Assembly (NCBI GenBank): GCA_025362035.1
Contig: JANYIN010000125.1
Span: 1 to 57,333 of the forward strand
DNA length: 57,333 bases
From: Gemmatimonadaceae bacterium
GTDB taxonomy: Bacteria > Gemmatimonadota > Gemmatimonadetes > Gemmatimonadales > Gemmatimonadaceae
Direction: 5' to 3'
The translations under genes and the position numbers were made by a program. How positions within the stretch are numbered: position 1 is the first letter of the stretch; each line of letters starts with the position of its first letter. This document shows, piece after piece, positions 35,005-44,772 of the stretch. The notes beneath the pieces were generated by a model. The model searched no databases and was not told where the DNA came from. It saw only the letters and a list, made by a program, of their open reading frames with translations.

Positions 35005-37392
35005 TCAGAGGCGGAAGAGATAACTCGCCTTCACGAAAAACGCGTCGTCGATGCGATTGTAGCCACGAAAGTCAAAGCTGGACGGGAACTCGAACGGCTG
35101 CGACGCGAGTCGGGTATCCGCGTACCCCGCGCCGTAGCCGAGGAACAGGACGGTGCCGGGATTCGGCTGATAGGAAAACAGGAAATCGCCACGGAAGGTG
35201 GACGACTGCCTGGCCGCCGTCGTCTGCCCGTTCACGAGCAGGGGCAGCCCCGTGCGGCCCTCGTCGCGCAACTTGTCCGTGTAGAAGGAGTCGTACTCGC
35301 CCACCAGTCGCACGAACAGGGGACGCGCCAGCTGGTACTCCATCTTCAGCCGCGGGATGCGATTGTTGCCCACGATGCTGCCGTCCGAGCGTCGATTATA
35401 ACTCGCGAGGTTGTAGGTAGCGTTCAGTCGCAGCTTGTCCGTGGGCAGCGCGGTCACACCGTACGTCGCGATGATGATGTTGCTCGACGCCCACTCGTAG
35501 AAATTCTCGTCCCGCCCCCACAGGTAGAACGCGTTGGCGGACAGCTTGGATCCGGCCGGCGAGCTTACCGTGATGTACGCCTCACTGTTGGGAATGCGCG
35601 GCGTGCCGGTGAACGGAAGCACCTGGCCGTTCGGCCCCTGCACCTGATATCCGGCATAAAACTTTGGGTCGAAGCCGAACGTTTCCACGAAATAGCCCGT
35701 GCCGGCGTTCCATCCGCCGCGCAGCGTGGCGCTCATGGTGAAATGCAGCTTTTTCTCGATCGCATCCTGCGAGTGGACGAAGCTCTGATAGCGCCAGTTG
35801 GCGAGGAACGAGGGATTGAAGGTGACTGCCTCCAGCAGCGCACTCGGCGCGCCGAATACCGTGTAGCGCTGGTCCACCGTGCCTTGAACGATGCCCGGCC
35901 GTCCGATGTAGCCGCTCTGCGAAACGAACGCCTCGTGCACGCCATCCAGCGCATACGTGAATGCCAGGTGCTTGCCGTTTCGGTTGACGCCCGCGTGCCA
36001 GAGCGGCGCATTGGTGACGGTGCCACCGCTCTTGGTGTAGCTTTGCGCGTACTGCGCCTGCAGGGCGTAGATGCCGCCGAACAGATAGCTGCCGTCCACG
36101 TTCGCGACACGGTTGTAGTCACCGGCCTCGACGCGATCCGTATATGCGAGGCCCAGCTTCGACGACGCACCGAGGTCACGCTGCAGCCGGAGCAGGTTGT
36201 AGACGGGATGATCAACGCGCGAGACCGATCCGCTGATGGCGTCCACCGCACTGAGAAACGCGATGCTCGTGCCCCCCACTTTCCCCGCGAGCTTTGCCGC
36301 GACCACGGGCTGAACGATTCGTCGCGTGTACAGCAGGGAATGCGGCGTGCTGAACAACTCGGCCCCTTCGAGAAAGAACGGTCGCTTCTCCGCGAAGAAC
36401 AGCGATTGCCGCGGATCGAAGACGAGCTGCCCCGCATCCGATTCGATCTGCGAAAAATCCGGATTGGCCGTGCCGTTCAGCGTGAGATTGTTCGTGAGGC
36501 CCCATCGAGCATTTGCGCCGACGCCCGGTCGCTCCGCGTCGTACGACCAGCGGCTGACCGCATTTGGCGCCGACGGTACACCAGCCGTGCGTTGCGTCAA
36601 TTCCGGATTGACGTCCACGACCAGACCGCGATGCAGGCTGGTGAGTCCGTCCAGCGAGCCGGACTGCCCGAGAAACGACAAGCCCGACCGGCGCGCCGGT
36701 GCCCAGCTGTCCTCGTGGCCGGAATGCTGCACCTCGCGCACGATGTTGAGCCCCCACGACTGCACGTCGCTCGACTGATACTTGAGGCTCTTGAAAGGAA
36801 TCCGCACCTCGACCACGTATCCGTCGGCGGTCAGCATCCCTTTGGACTGGAACACGAAGTCTTCGCTGAGGTCCACTGGGTCGCGGGCCAGCGTGGAACC
36901 GGCGAATCCGCTGGTCCGGGTCTGATTGGACTCCACGATTGTGCCGTCCGCCTGCACGCCGAACGGGTTGACGGCGAACACGGTCGCCTGCCGCCCATCG
37001 TTGAATGTGCCGAGCAGGATCTGAATGCCGTCGTCGGATGCGATCTTGTCGCGGTCAGCGAGCGTCGCGCGTGGTGGGCCGTGCTTTTCGAAGGCGCGAA
37101 TGCCGAAGTGAATCGCCGTGGACGAGTACCAGACGAGCACCTCGGTGGAGTCGTCCGCAGCGACCCCGTCGTTCGGTGAGAACTGGCTGAACCCAGTGAG
37201 TAGCGCTGCCTGCGCCCACTGCGGTGCACTCAGCGTGCCGTCCACCACTGCGCCACTCTCGTCGAGCCGAGGCGCCTGGACGCGGAGCTGATTGGCGCGA
37301 CCGTTGTATACGGTGCGCGCCAACTGGCGCGTCGGCGGGTGGGGTGGAGGCACGAACGCGGCGAGCGCGGCGAGTGCGTAGGCGATCATCAC
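35005..37392 (-). CDS. DUF5916 outer-membrane protein with carbohydrate-binding-like N-domain
   Basis: A 795-aa exported protein (signal segment MMIAYALAALAAFVPP). The first 220 residues form a CBM9-like beta domain (LDESGAVVDGTLSAPQWAQA, VLVWYSSTAIHFGIRAFE, SDDGIQILLGTF, VEVRIPFKSLKY). The rest is DUF5916, a predicted outer-membrane barrel (PDFSQIESDAGQ, RPFFLEGAELF, LLYTRRI), with alternating polar/aromatic strands ending in a C-terminal aromatic strand (VKASYLFRL), as expected for BAM-dependent insertion. DUF5916 proteins are common in Gemmatimonadota, Acidobacteriota and Bacteroidota; function is unknown. Confidence 0.92.
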   Translation of the reverse strand: MMIAYALAALAAFVPPPHPPTRQLARTVYNGRANQLRVQAPRLDESGAVVDGTLSAPQWAQAALLTGFSQFSPNDGVAADDSTEVLVWYSSTAIHFGIRAFEKHGPPRATLADRDKIASDDGIQILLGTFNDGRQATVFAVNPFGVQADGTIVESNQTRTSGFAGSTLARDPVDLSEDFVFQSKGMLTADGYVVEVRIPFKSLKYQSSDVQSWGLNIVREVQHSGHEDSWAPARRSGLSFLGQSGSLDGLTSLHRGLVVDVNPELTQRTAGVPSAPNAVSRWSYDAERPGVGANARWGLTNNLTLNGTANPDFSQIESDAGQLVFDPRQSLFFAEKRPFFLEGAELFSTPHSLLYTRRIVQPVVAAKLAGKVGGTSIAFLSAVDAISGSVSRVDHPVYNLLRLQRDLGASSKLGLAYTDRVEAGDYNRVANVDGSYLFGGIYALQAQYAQSYTKSGGTVTNAPLWHAGVNRNGKHLAFTYALDGVHEAFVSQSGYIGRPGIVQGTVDQRYTVFGAPSALLEAVTFNPSFLANWRYQSFVHSQDAIEKKLHFTMSATLRGGWNAGTGYFVETFGFDPKFYAGYQVQGPNGQVLPFTGTPRIPNSEAYITVSSPAGSKLSANAFYLWGRDENFYEWASSNIIIATYGVTALPTDKLRLNATYNLASYNRRSDGSIVGNNRIPRLKMEYQLARPLFVRLVGEYDSFYTDKLRDEGRTGLPLLVNGQTTAARQSSTFRGDFLFSYQPNPGTVLFLGYGAGYADTRLASQPFEFPSSFDFRGYNRIDDAFFVKASYLFRL

Positions 37393-37477
37393 GGGAAGCT
37401 CGCCACGCGGACTGCACGCGGCAAGCGATACTGCCTGGTCAATATCGTACAGATCGCGCGCGACGATCCGAAATACG

Positions 37478-38071
37478 TCAGCGCGTTGGTTCAGTCAGTC
37501 GGCGCTGGATGGCGCGCAGATCCTCGGCGGTGTCAACGTCTGCCGGCGCGTCTGCATCCACGGGGATCAGCGCGAGCCGCGGGCCCAGCGAGTCGAGCAC
37601 GGACCGCGCACCAACGTCGCCGCGCAGCGCAGCCAGCGACGAAAAGCACTCGCGGCCGAACAGTACGGGGTGCCCCCGCCCGTCGCTGTACACCGGTGCG
37701 ACCGCGGCGGCGTCTCCCACCCGCCAGCGTTCGATCAGCGCACGAACGACCGTGGGGGACACGAGCGGTTGATCCGCCAGGGTGACCACGACGGCCTCCA
37801 CGGCGGCCGGCAGCGCCTCAATACCGGCGCGGATGGAACTCGCCATGCCTTCGTCGCGTGCCCAGTTCTCCACAAAGCACACCTCGAGGCATGACAGCGA
37901 CCGCGTGGTGTCGTTCGACCCGAGCGGAACGACGACATACAGCGCGCCCACTTCGGGTGCGACCGCCTCCGCGCTCCAGCGAATGACCGACCGCCCGTTC
38001 AGCTTCGCCGCCAGCTTGTCCGCGCCGAAGCGCCTGGCACGGCCGGCGGCGAGCAGGAGACCCGCGATCAC
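37478..38071 (-). CDS. MobA-like nucleotidyltransferase (molybdenum-cofactor cytidylyltransferase-like)
   Basis: A 197-aa NTP-transferase of the MobA/MocA group. Seen are the nucleotide-binding start LLLAAGRARRFGADKL, VVTLADQPLVSPTVV with the metal-binding Asp, GHPVLFGRE and the closing DVDTAEDL. These match MocA, which makes molybdopterin cytosine dinucleotide for xanthine-dehydrogenase-type enzymes. No molybdoenzyme is nearby, so the exact product is inferred. GTG 38071 overlaps the stop of the SGNH gene as GTGA, which fixes the start. Confidence 0.85.
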   Translation of the reverse strand: MIAGLLLAAGRARRFGADKLAAKLNGRSVIRWSAEAVAPEVGALYVVVPLGSNDTTRSLSCLEVCFVENWARDEGMASSIRAGIEALPAAVEAVVVTLADQPLVSPTVVRALIERWRVGDAAAVAPVYSDGRGHPVLFGRECFSSLAALRGDVGARSVLDSLGPRLALIPVDADAPADVDTAEDLRAIQRRLTEPTR

Positions 38072-38841
38072 GTGTCGAGATCCGCGGCATCGAGCGCCTC
38101 GCGCCACACGCGACGGATTTCGTGCGCGCCCGTCGCGTTGGGCTCCATGAGCGAGCGACGCCAGTACCAGCGTTCCTCGTCCGGCACGCCTGCGCCGTGG
38201 TTGAGGAAGCGCGTGTAGACATCCGCGAGCACGACATTCGGCGTCCCGCCGCACAGCATGCGGATGTGCGCGTTCATGCCATCGAGCACGGACAGTGGCA
38301 GTGCACCCGCCGCCTCGAGCACACCCGGAATTCGCCCCGTGCGGTCAGAGGGGTCGTAGATCGTCGTGAGCAGGATGAGCGCATTGGGGAGTGTCCGCCG
38401 AATGGCATCCAGCAGGAAGTCGTAGGCCTCGGCGACGTCGCGCGCGATCGCGTCGAGCACGCCCGCACGCGGCTTGTTCGCGAAGGCGCTCAGAAGATCG
38501 TTGCCGCCGACGGTCAAGGTGACGAGCGTATTCTCGTCGCCCTCATCGAGCTGGGCGAGCTGTTCTCCGAACACGTCCCCGATCGTCGCGCCGTCCGATG
38601 CGAGATTGCGGTACGTGATGCCCGGGTAGCGCGCAGCGAGATCATCGCCCTGGTCTTCCGGCCAGCGCGCATTGTCGTTCTGGTAGAGCAGCGACGCCGC
38701 GCCCAATGGGGCGACGCTGCCGGCAGCGGGATCGCGCTCGAGCGCCACGGCGACGTCGAACTCGCCCGCGTCGAGCGCGGGATAGAGATCGATGGACATC
38801 GAGTCGCCCAGGGCGACGTACTGCGTGAAGTAGGCGAGCAT
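38068..38841 (-). CDS. SGNH/GDSL-family hydrolase
   Basis: A 257-aa cytoplasmic esterase-like protein. Block I is YVALGDSMSIDLYP with the catalytic Ser in GDS, block II has the oxyanion Gly in NLASDGATIGD, and block III is LTVGGNDLL with the oxyanion Asn. The usual block-V DxxH is not clear: the end reads EPNATGAHEIRRVW, where the His is plausible. There is no signal peptide. It lies 33 bp after ispH and overlaps the next gene, so the three form an operon. The substrate is unknown. Confidence 0.9.
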   Translation of the reverse strand: MLAYFTQYVALGDSMSIDLYPALDAGEFDVAVALERDPAAGSVAPLGAASLLYQNDNARWPEDQGDDLAARYPGITYRNLASDGATIGDVFGEQLAQLDEGDENTLVTLTVGGNDLLSAFANKPRAGVLDAIARDVAEAYDFLLDAIRRTLPNALILLTTIYDPSDRTGRIPGVLEAAGALPLSVLDGMNAHIRMLCGGTPNVVLADVYTRFLNHGAGVPDEERWYWRRSLMEPNATGAHEIRRVWREALDAADLDT

Positions 38842-38874
38842 CGCGTACGCGTGGGGCCGAGTGGGCGCCGGTGG

Positions 38875-40098
38875 TCAGAACGTATCGATCGCCAGGCCGC
38901 GCGTGGCCAGGATCCGCGCCACGGTTTCGCCGATCTTGTTGTTGGGCGTGCTCGCGCCGGCAGTAATGCCGATGCGCACCGGCCTTCCCACGGGCATCCA
39001 GCCGGCGCGGGCTTCCTCGGCGTGATGTACGCCCGCGGGACGGAAGTGCACGGTCCCCGATTCGGCATCGATGCCCTCCGCATCCTCGATGTGATACGTG
39101 GGGACGCGCTCCGCGCAGAGTGCCGCAAGCGAGATCGTGTTGCTCGAGTTGAAGCCGCCCACCACGATCATCGCGTCGAGGGGCTCGTCGAGCAGTGCGA
39201 TCACAGCGTCCTGGCGCTCCTGAGTTGCGCTGCAGATGGTGTCGAAGGTGCGGAAATCGGTGGCGCGCGCATCGGCCCCCCTCGCGCGCGCGATGGACCG
39301 TCCCACTTCTTCGCCGATGGCCAGCGATTCCTTCGCGAGCATGGTGGTCTGGTTGGCGACGCCGATCCGCCGCAGGTGAAGATCGGGGTCGAATCCCCTC
39401 GCGGTCGCATCGGCGAAGTGGGCCATGAACGCGTCGCGCGATCCGCGCCCTTCGATGTAGTCGCACACCATGCGCGCTTCGTCCATGTGCCGCACGACCA
39501 GGTATCGACCCTCGGGATACTTCATCACCTGCGATGCCGTGGCGCGCGTTTCCTCGTGGTAGTGCTTGCCGTGAATGAGCGCTGTAAATCCGTCGCGTGC
39601 GTACGTCTCCACGCGCTTCCAGACGTTCAGCACCGATCCGCACGTGGTATCGACGAGCACACATCCGATGGTGCGCAGCGCTTCGAAATCGGCGATCGAT
39701 ACGCCGAACGCCGGCAGGATCACCACGTCGTCCGGATGGATGTCGCTGAAATCGAATGCTCCCGACGCCGGCTCGAGGATCTCGATCCCCATACCGCGCA
39801 GCTTGGCGTTGACATGCGGGTTGTGAATGATCTCGCCAACGAGGAGCAGTCGTCGATCGGGGAATTTCTTCCGCGTCTGGTAGGCGTACTCGACCGCCCG
39901 CTCCACGCCGTAGCAGAACCCGAATTCGCGCGCCAGGCGGATGGTGACGTCGTCCACCACGAGCGTGTAGTCCTGTTCGCGCAGCAGATCCACCAACCGG
40001 CCATTGTAGTCGGAGGCGAGGATTCCCTGTACGTCGGTCTTGAGGCCAAAGCCTTTGCGGAAGTACGTCGCGGGCTCATCGGGGAGCGGAGCTGCCAT
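38875..40098 (-). CDS. ispH: 4-hydroxy-3-methylbut-2-enyl diphosphate reductase
   Basis: A 407-aa iron-sulfur enzyme, the last step of the MEP isoprenoid pathway, converting HMBPP to IPP and DMAPP. The three cluster cysteines are C62 (FGFCYGVERAV), C153 (DTTCGSVLNVW) and C289 (DTICSATQERQ); other landmarks are GEIIHNP, IHGKHYHEET and the C-terminal GITAGASTPNNKIGE. It is about 90 residues longer than E. coli IspH, through an N-terminal extension of about 45 residues and inserts, like the longer IspH forms of cyanobacteria and plants. ATG 40098 fits; the long open frame further upstream runs antisense to the kinase gene. Confidence 0.95.
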   Translation of the reverse strand: MAAPLPDEPATYFRKGFGLKTDVQGILASDYNGRLVDLLREQDYTLVVDDVTIRLAREFGFCYGVERAVEYAYQTRKKFPDRRLLLVGEIIHNPHVNAKLRGMGIEILEPASGAFDFSDIHPDDVVILPAFGVSIADFEALRTIGCVLVDTTCGSVLNVWKRVETYARDGFTALIHGKHYHEETRATASQVMKYPEGRYLVVRHMDEARMVCDYIEGRGSRDAFMAHFADATARGFDPDLHLRRIGVANQTTMLAKESLAIGEEVGRSIARARGADARATDFRTFDTICSATQERQDAVIALLDEPLDAMIVVGGFNSSNTISLAALCAERVPTYHIEDAEGIDAESGTVHFRPAGVHHAEEARAGWMPVGRPVRIGITAGASTPNNKIGETVARILATRGLAIDTF

Positions 40099-40242
40099 GA
40101 GTTCCAATCTAGCGTACGGCGTGCTGCGGGAGAACGCGGCCATCGACGACCTCGCTGTTCGGTCACCACGCCTCCAACGCCGCTGGGACGGGTATTTGTT
40201 TCCGCTGGCGCTCCGCGGCAATTGCCCCGTACCTTTACGACG

Positions 40243-42339
40243 ATGTCCCAGCAGCCCGACGCCGATTTCATCGCTCTGCAGGCCGCACTCGCCGGCGAGT
40301 ACTCTCTGGACCGGGAGTTGGGACGCGGCGGCATGGGCGTCGTCTATCTCGCGCGCGAAGTGCGGTTGGCACGGCCGGTGGCCATCAAGGTGCTGCCGCC
40401 CGCGCTGGCCGACCGGACCGAACTTCGCGACGCGTTCCTCCGGGAGGCGCGAATCGCCGCGGGGCTCAACCACCCGAACATCGTGCCGGTCTACGCCACG
40501 GGCGATCTGGGCGGATTCGTGTACATGGTCATGGCCTTCGTGGAGGGTACCACGCTGGGCGAACGAATTCGCTCCCGCGGACCGCTGCTGCCGGGTCAGG
40601 CCGCGCGCGTGCTGCGCGAGGTGGCCTGGGCGCTGGCCTACGCGCACGGCGCCGGGCTGGTCCACCGCGACGTGACCGCCGAGAACATTCTGCTGGAGCG
40701 CGGCAGCGAGCGCGCCCTCGTGACGGATTTCGGCATCGCCAGCGCGATGGAGACGAACGCGCTGTCCCACGACGGCCGCGTGATGGGTAACGCGCATTAC
40801 GTGAGTCCGGAACAGGCCACCGGCGAGCCAGTCGATGCTCGCAGCGACCTGTACTCGCTGGGCGTCGCGGGCTATTACGCGCTCACCGGCCAGCTTCCAT
40901 TCGATGGGGAGACCGCCGCCGCGGTGGTCAACCAGCACCTGACCGCAACCGCGCCGGCCATCACGAGCGTGGCCCCCTCGGTGCCGCCGCGCCTCGCCGC
41001 GGCCGTGGAGCGATGCCTGCACAAGATGCCCCTGAGGCGCTATCGCAATGCGGAAAGCTTCGCGGAGGCAATCGATCTCGCCTTCGAGCACGCGAAGGAG
41101 ATTCCGACTCCGCTTCGGGTCTGGCTCAGTCAGGGCGAAAAGGAACTGCCGGCGCGACTTGGATTCCTCGGCATCGGGGCGATTTCAGGCATCACGCTGG
41201 CCTTCGCTTCATCCCTTCCGCTTCTGTTTCTCGCGCCGTTCGTCCCGCTCGTGGCGTTGAGCTATGTGCCGAGCTGGTTCCGCTTGCGGCGCATTCTCGG
41301 GGATGGGTACGTCGTGGACGACCTGCACGCGGCGATGCGCGAACACCAGCTGGCCCGCAGCGAGGAGATCGAGTACGAGCGTCGCCAGAGTTCGCCGCTG
41401 TTCAAGCGCATCATGCGGGTGATGTTCGGTGCGGCGCTGGGGGGTGTCGGGGTGGCCTCATACATGATGTGGCGGCTGGCGCCGATGTACGACCTACGGC
41501 CAATGAACTTCACGGCGATGTGGGAAGCGGAAGTCACCGAAATCGCGGTGCTCTTTCCGTCGCTCGTCGCGCTCACGGTGTCCGGCGTGGCTCTGGGCGG
41601 CGAGTTCGTGCGGCTTCGTCTCGCAAACCGCTTGACATCGGCCTCCATTTCCTTTTGGAAGGGGAAATGGGGCCAACGACTGGCGCGACTGGCCTCGATC
41701 GGGCTGAAGCGATCGGAGCGGCCCGCGCTGGGCATGCCGTTGCTCACGGAGGTCGCCCTCGGCCGCGCCACGGACCACCTGTTCGAGGCGCTACCCAAGG
41801 CGGCGCGAAAGGAGCTTGCCAGCCTGCCCGCGATCGTCAGGCGCCTCGAAGCCGACGCCACCGCTCTGCGGGCCGCCATCGATGGCCTGGACAATCAGCT
41901 CGCCGCTTTCGATCGCGCGAACGCCAGTTCGCTCGTGACCGACAGTGAGAGCGCCGGCGTCGAACGGGACCTGCGGGACGCACGCGAGAGGACCGCGGAG
42001 CGAATGGCCTCGACGGTGGCGGCCCTCGAGGGCATTCGGCTCGACCTGCTCAGGCTCCAGATGGGCAGCGCGGGCGTTGCTTCCGTCACAGCGTCGCTCG
42101 AGGCCGCTCAGCTTGTCGGCAACCAGATCAGCGAGGCGGTACACGCGCGCGGGGAGGTGGAGCGCATCCTGGCTCGCCGTCGCTCGGCGACGAGCGAGTT
42201 CGATGCGCAACTCGCGTCCGGCAGCGCGGCGCGAGGCGACGACGTCCCGCGAGACGTGCCCGTGGGCGAGCACCTGGACGATCGCGGCAGCGGTGACTCC
42301 GATACTCCGGTGGACGGAGTGACGGGCGCCCGTGGCTGA
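40243..42339 (+). CDS. PknB-type membrane Ser/Thr protein kinase
   Basis: A 698-aa protein. The kinase domain (about residues 20-290) has the glycine loop LGRGGMGVVY, K49 in VAIKVL, E68, the catalytic loop H141-R-D-V-T-A-E-N148, DFG at 162-164 and YVSPEQA. T145 replaces the lysine of the usual HRDxKxxN loop. After it come two hydrophobic pairs (about 305-345 and 390-455), then an alpha-helical, coiled-coil-rich region (about 500-660) and a disordered acidic tail. The domain after the kinase is not the usual PASTA or WD40 sensor. It overlaps the LD-carboxypeptidase gene by 8 bp. Confidence 0.92.
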   Translation: MSQQPDADFIALQAALAGEYSLDRELGRGGMGVVYLAREVRLARPVAIKVLPPALADRTELRDAFLREARIAAGLNHPNIVPVYATGDLGGFVYMVMAFVEGTTLGERIRSRGPLLPGQAARVLREVAWALAYAHGAGLVHRDVTAENILLERGSERALVTDFGIASAMETNALSHDGRVMGNAHYVSPEQATGEPVDARSDLYSLGVAGYYALTGQLPFDGETAAAVVNQHLTATAPAITSVAPSVPPRLAAAVERCLHKMPLRRYRNAESFAEAIDLAFEHAKEIPTPLRVWLSQGEKELPARLGFLGIGAISGITLAFASSLPLLFLAPFVPLVALSYVPSWFRLRRILGDGYVVDDLHAAMREHQLARSEEIEYERRQSSPLFKRIMRVMFGAALGGVGVASYMMWRLAPMYDLRPMNFTAMWEAEVTEIAVLFPSLVALTVSGVALGGEFVRLRLANRLTSASISFWKGKWGQRLARLASIGLKRSERPALGMPLLTEVALGRATDHLFEALPKAARKELASLPAIVRRLEADATALRAAIDGLDNQLAAFDRANASSLVTDSESAGVERDLRDARERTAERMASTVAALEGIRLDLLRLQMGSAGVASVTASLEAAQLVGNQISEAVHARGEVERILARRRSATSEFDAQLASGSAARGDDVPRDVPVGEHLDDRGSGDSDTPVDGVTGARG

Positions 42340-43291
42340 CCTTCTGCCGCTGCTGTGCCCCGCCCCCTTGCTGAAAGGCGACACGATTGGCGTGGTGGCG
42401 TCGTCCTACTCACCTCGTGCGAGCTGGCTCGCTCGTGGCGTTCGCGCCCTGGAGCGCGCGGGTTACGGTGTCCACGTCGATCCCGAGTTGCTCACCACCC
42501 GGCGCTACCAACGCGCCGAGGACGAGCGGCGCGCCGCGAGCTTCACGGAGATGTGGATGGACCCACGCGTGAAAGCGGTCATTTCCGGCACCGGTGGGTA
42601 TGGCGCGGTGCGCATGCTGCCGTATCTGGATGCCTCGCTTTTTCGCGCGCATCCCAAGGCGTTCGTCGGCTACTCCGACGTCACGGTGCTGCATCAGTGG
42701 CTGATGCGCCTGGCGGGACTGCGGGCGTTTCACGGCCCCACCGTGGACGATCTCATTCCGAGCGCGCGCGATGCCACCACCGCATCGCTGTTGTCGGCTC
42801 TCACCAATCCGCGCCCCAGTACCCGGATGGGGCGCGACGTCGCCCGCACCGTGAAGCCGGGCCGTGCAACCGGGCGGCTGGTGGGCGGCAATCTCGCGTT
42901 GGTGCAGCAGACCATCGGCACGCCGTACGAGATCGACACGACCGACGCGATTCTCTTTCTGGAAGAAGTACGCGATCCGATGTCGTTTGTGGACGAGCGG
43001 CTTGTGCAGTTGCGCGCCACCGGCCTGCTGGCGCGGGTGCGGGGCATCGTGTTCGGCCACCTCGCCCTTGACCGGTCCGAGGAGGACGAATTCGAGGATT
43101 TCGTGCTCGATCTGGTGTCCGATCTGGGAGTTCCGGTCATCATGGACTTTCCGGCTGGCCACGACAATCCTAACTTGACCCTGCCCCTCGGCACCGAGGT
43201 CGAGTTGGTCGCCGAAGATGCGACCGGCTGGCTGGTGTATCGCGAAGACGCGCTGGCAGCCCCGCCCATTCCTTCAGCCCTCCCGTCGTGA
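42332..43291 (+). CDS. Muramoyltetrapeptide (LD-) carboxypeptidase, peptidase S66
   Basis: A 319-aa serine peptidase that removes the terminal D-alanine from cytoplasmic muropeptides in cell-wall recycling, or from peptide antibiotics in MccF-like members. Seen are KGDTIGVVASSYSP, the nucleophile S115 in KAFVGYSDVTVLH, GGYGAVRMLPYLD, VGGNLALVQQTIGTPYEID with Asn/Gln and the catalytic Glu in ILFLEEV, and the late His in PAGHDNPNLTLPLG. It overlaps the kinase gene at its start and the transhydrogenase gene at its end, so the three are co-translated. Confidence 0.93.
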   Translation: MADLLPLLCPAPLLKGDTIGVVASSYSPRASWLARGVRALERAGYGVHVDPELLTTRRYQRAEDERRAASFTEMWMDPRVKAVISGTGGYGAVRMLPYLDASLFRAHPKAFVGYSDVTVLHQWLMRLAGLRAFHGPTVDDLIPSARDATTASLLSALTNPRPSTRMGRDVARTVKPGRATGRLVGGNLALVQQTIGTPYEIDTTDAILFLEEVRDPMSFVDERLVQLRATGLLARVRGIVFGHLALDRSEEDEFEDFVLDLVSDLGVPVIMDFPAGHDNPNLTLPLGTEVELVAEDATGWLVYREDALAAPPIPSALPS

Positions 43292-44742
43292 GCGCCTCGG
43301 AACAGTTCGACCTCGTCGTAATTGGATCCGGACCGGCCGGCGAGAAAGGCGCTGCGCAGGCCGCCTACTTCGGCAAGCGTGTCTGCCTGATCGAACGTGC
43401 GCCGAAGCCGGGTGGCGCCGCCGTGAACACCGGCACCATCCCGAGCAAGACACTGCGCGAAACGGCGCTCTATTTTTCCGGCCTTCGCCAGCGCGGACTG
43501 TACGGCGTGGACCTGCGCGTGAAGCAGGACATCACGATCAGTGACTTCATGCATCGCGAGCGCGCCGTGATCGAGGCGCAGTGGGCGCTCATTGCGGAGA
43601 ACATCGACAAGCACGGCATCACGACCATTCAGGGGGCGGCGCGGTTCCTGGACGAACGAACGGTGGAGGTGACGCGCTACGGCCTGCCGACGCGCCACGT
43701 GACGGCCGACGTGATCCTCGTGGCGACGGGATCGACGCCCATGGCGCCGGTGGGGTACGATGTGGACGGCGAAGTCATCGTGGACAGCGATTCACTGTTG
43801 ACCCTGCAGCGCATCCCGGAGACGATGGTGGTGGTCGGGGGCGGCGTGATCGGTTGCGAGTACGCGTGCATCTTCGCCGCGCTGGGCGTGCGCGTGACGG
43901 TCATCAATGCGCGCGGGCGACTGCTGGCGCATCTCGACGCCGATGTCAGCGACGCGCTGCGCCAGTCAATGACCGCACGGCTCGGCATCACCGTGCTCGG
44001 CAACATCGAAGTGCGCGATGTCGTCGTGCACGATGGCCGCGCGCGTGTGACGTTGTCGGACGACATGGTCCTGCACGCGGACTGCCTGCTCGTGAGCACC
44101 GGCCGCATCGGAAACTCGGGCAGCCTGGGTCTTGCGGACGTCGGCGTGCGGCTGAACGATCGCGGATTCATTCAAGTGGATGCCAACTATCGCACGGCCG
44201 TTTCGCGCGTCTATGCGGCGGGGGATGTCATCGGTTTCCCGGCGCTGGCGTCCGCGTCGATGGAGCAGGCTCGCGTGGCCGTATGTCATGCGTTCGACCT
44301 CAAATACAAGCGCGCGGTGTCGAGCGTGATGCCGTACGGCGTCTGGACGATCCCTGAAATTGCCACCGTGGGCGAAAGCGAGGACATGCTGCATGCGCGC
44401 GGCGTCCCGTACGAGATCGGTCGTGCGAGCTATCGGTTGAACCCCCGCGGTCAGATTCTTGGCGACACCGATGGCTTCGTAAAGCTCGTGTTCCATCCCG
44501 AAGACCAGCGGGTGTTGGGCGTGGCCATCGTGGGGGAGAATGCGTGCGAACTCATTCATGTCGGCATGACCGTGATCGCGTTCGGCGGAACGCTCGATTA
44601 CTTCATCCAGGCGGCGTTCAACTTCCCGTCGTTGTCCGACGCGTACAAGTACGCGGCGTACGATGGACTGCAGCGGCTACGGCGGCGCCACTCGCGGCAG
44701 GCGGGACTTCCGGCGATCGTAAGCGCTGGCGTCACTGATTAG
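43288..44742 (+). CDS. sthA: Soluble (Si-specific) NAD(P)+ transhydrogenase
   Basis: A 484-aa flavoprotein that balances NADPH and NADH in the cytoplasm. FAD-binding start is LVVIGSGPAGEKGAAQAAYFGK; VNTGTIPSKTLRE replaces the CxxxxC disulfide of other pyridine nucleotide-disulfide oxidoreductases, as in SthA. The NAD(P) Rossmann motif is VVVGGGVIGCEYACIFAALG, and YAAGDVIGFPALAS and the dimerisation domain (PYGVWTIPEIATVG) follow. The GTG start overlaps the preceding stop as GTGA. It belongs to the kinase-carboxypeptidase operon. Confidence 0.93.
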   Translation: MSASEQFDLVVIGSGPAGEKGAAQAAYFGKRVCLIERAPKPGGAAVNTGTIPSKTLRETALYFSGLRQRGLYGVDLRVKQDITISDFMHRERAVIEAQWALIAENIDKHGITTIQGAARFLDERTVEVTRYGLPTRHVTADVILVATGSTPMAPVGYDVDGEVIVDSDSLLTLQRIPETMVVVGGGVIGCEYACIFAALGVRVTVINARGRLLAHLDADVSDALRQSMTARLGITVLGNIEVRDVVVHDGRARVTLSDDMVLHADCLLVSTGRIGNSGSLGLADVGVRLNDRGFIQVDANYRTAVSRVYAAGDVIGFPALASASMEQARVAVCHAFDLKYKRAVSSVMPYGVWTIPEIATVGESEDMLHARGVPYEIGRASYRLNPRGQILGDTDGFVKLVFHPEDQRVLGVAIVGENACELIHVGMTVIAFGGTLDYFIQAAFNFPSLSDAYKYAAYDGLQRLRRRHSRQAGLPAIVSAGVTD

Positions 44743-44772
44743 CTGTCGGCAACGCAGTAGGCCAATCGTCTG

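Noticed and set aside
38122..40242. A long 5' extension of the kinase gene
   Set aside because: The frame is open only because it is antisense to ispH and the SGNH gene; kinase homology begins at ATG 40243.
40099..41091. N-terminal extension of ispH
   Set aside because: The upstream part is antisense to the kinase gene and not IspH-like; the start at 40098 is natural.
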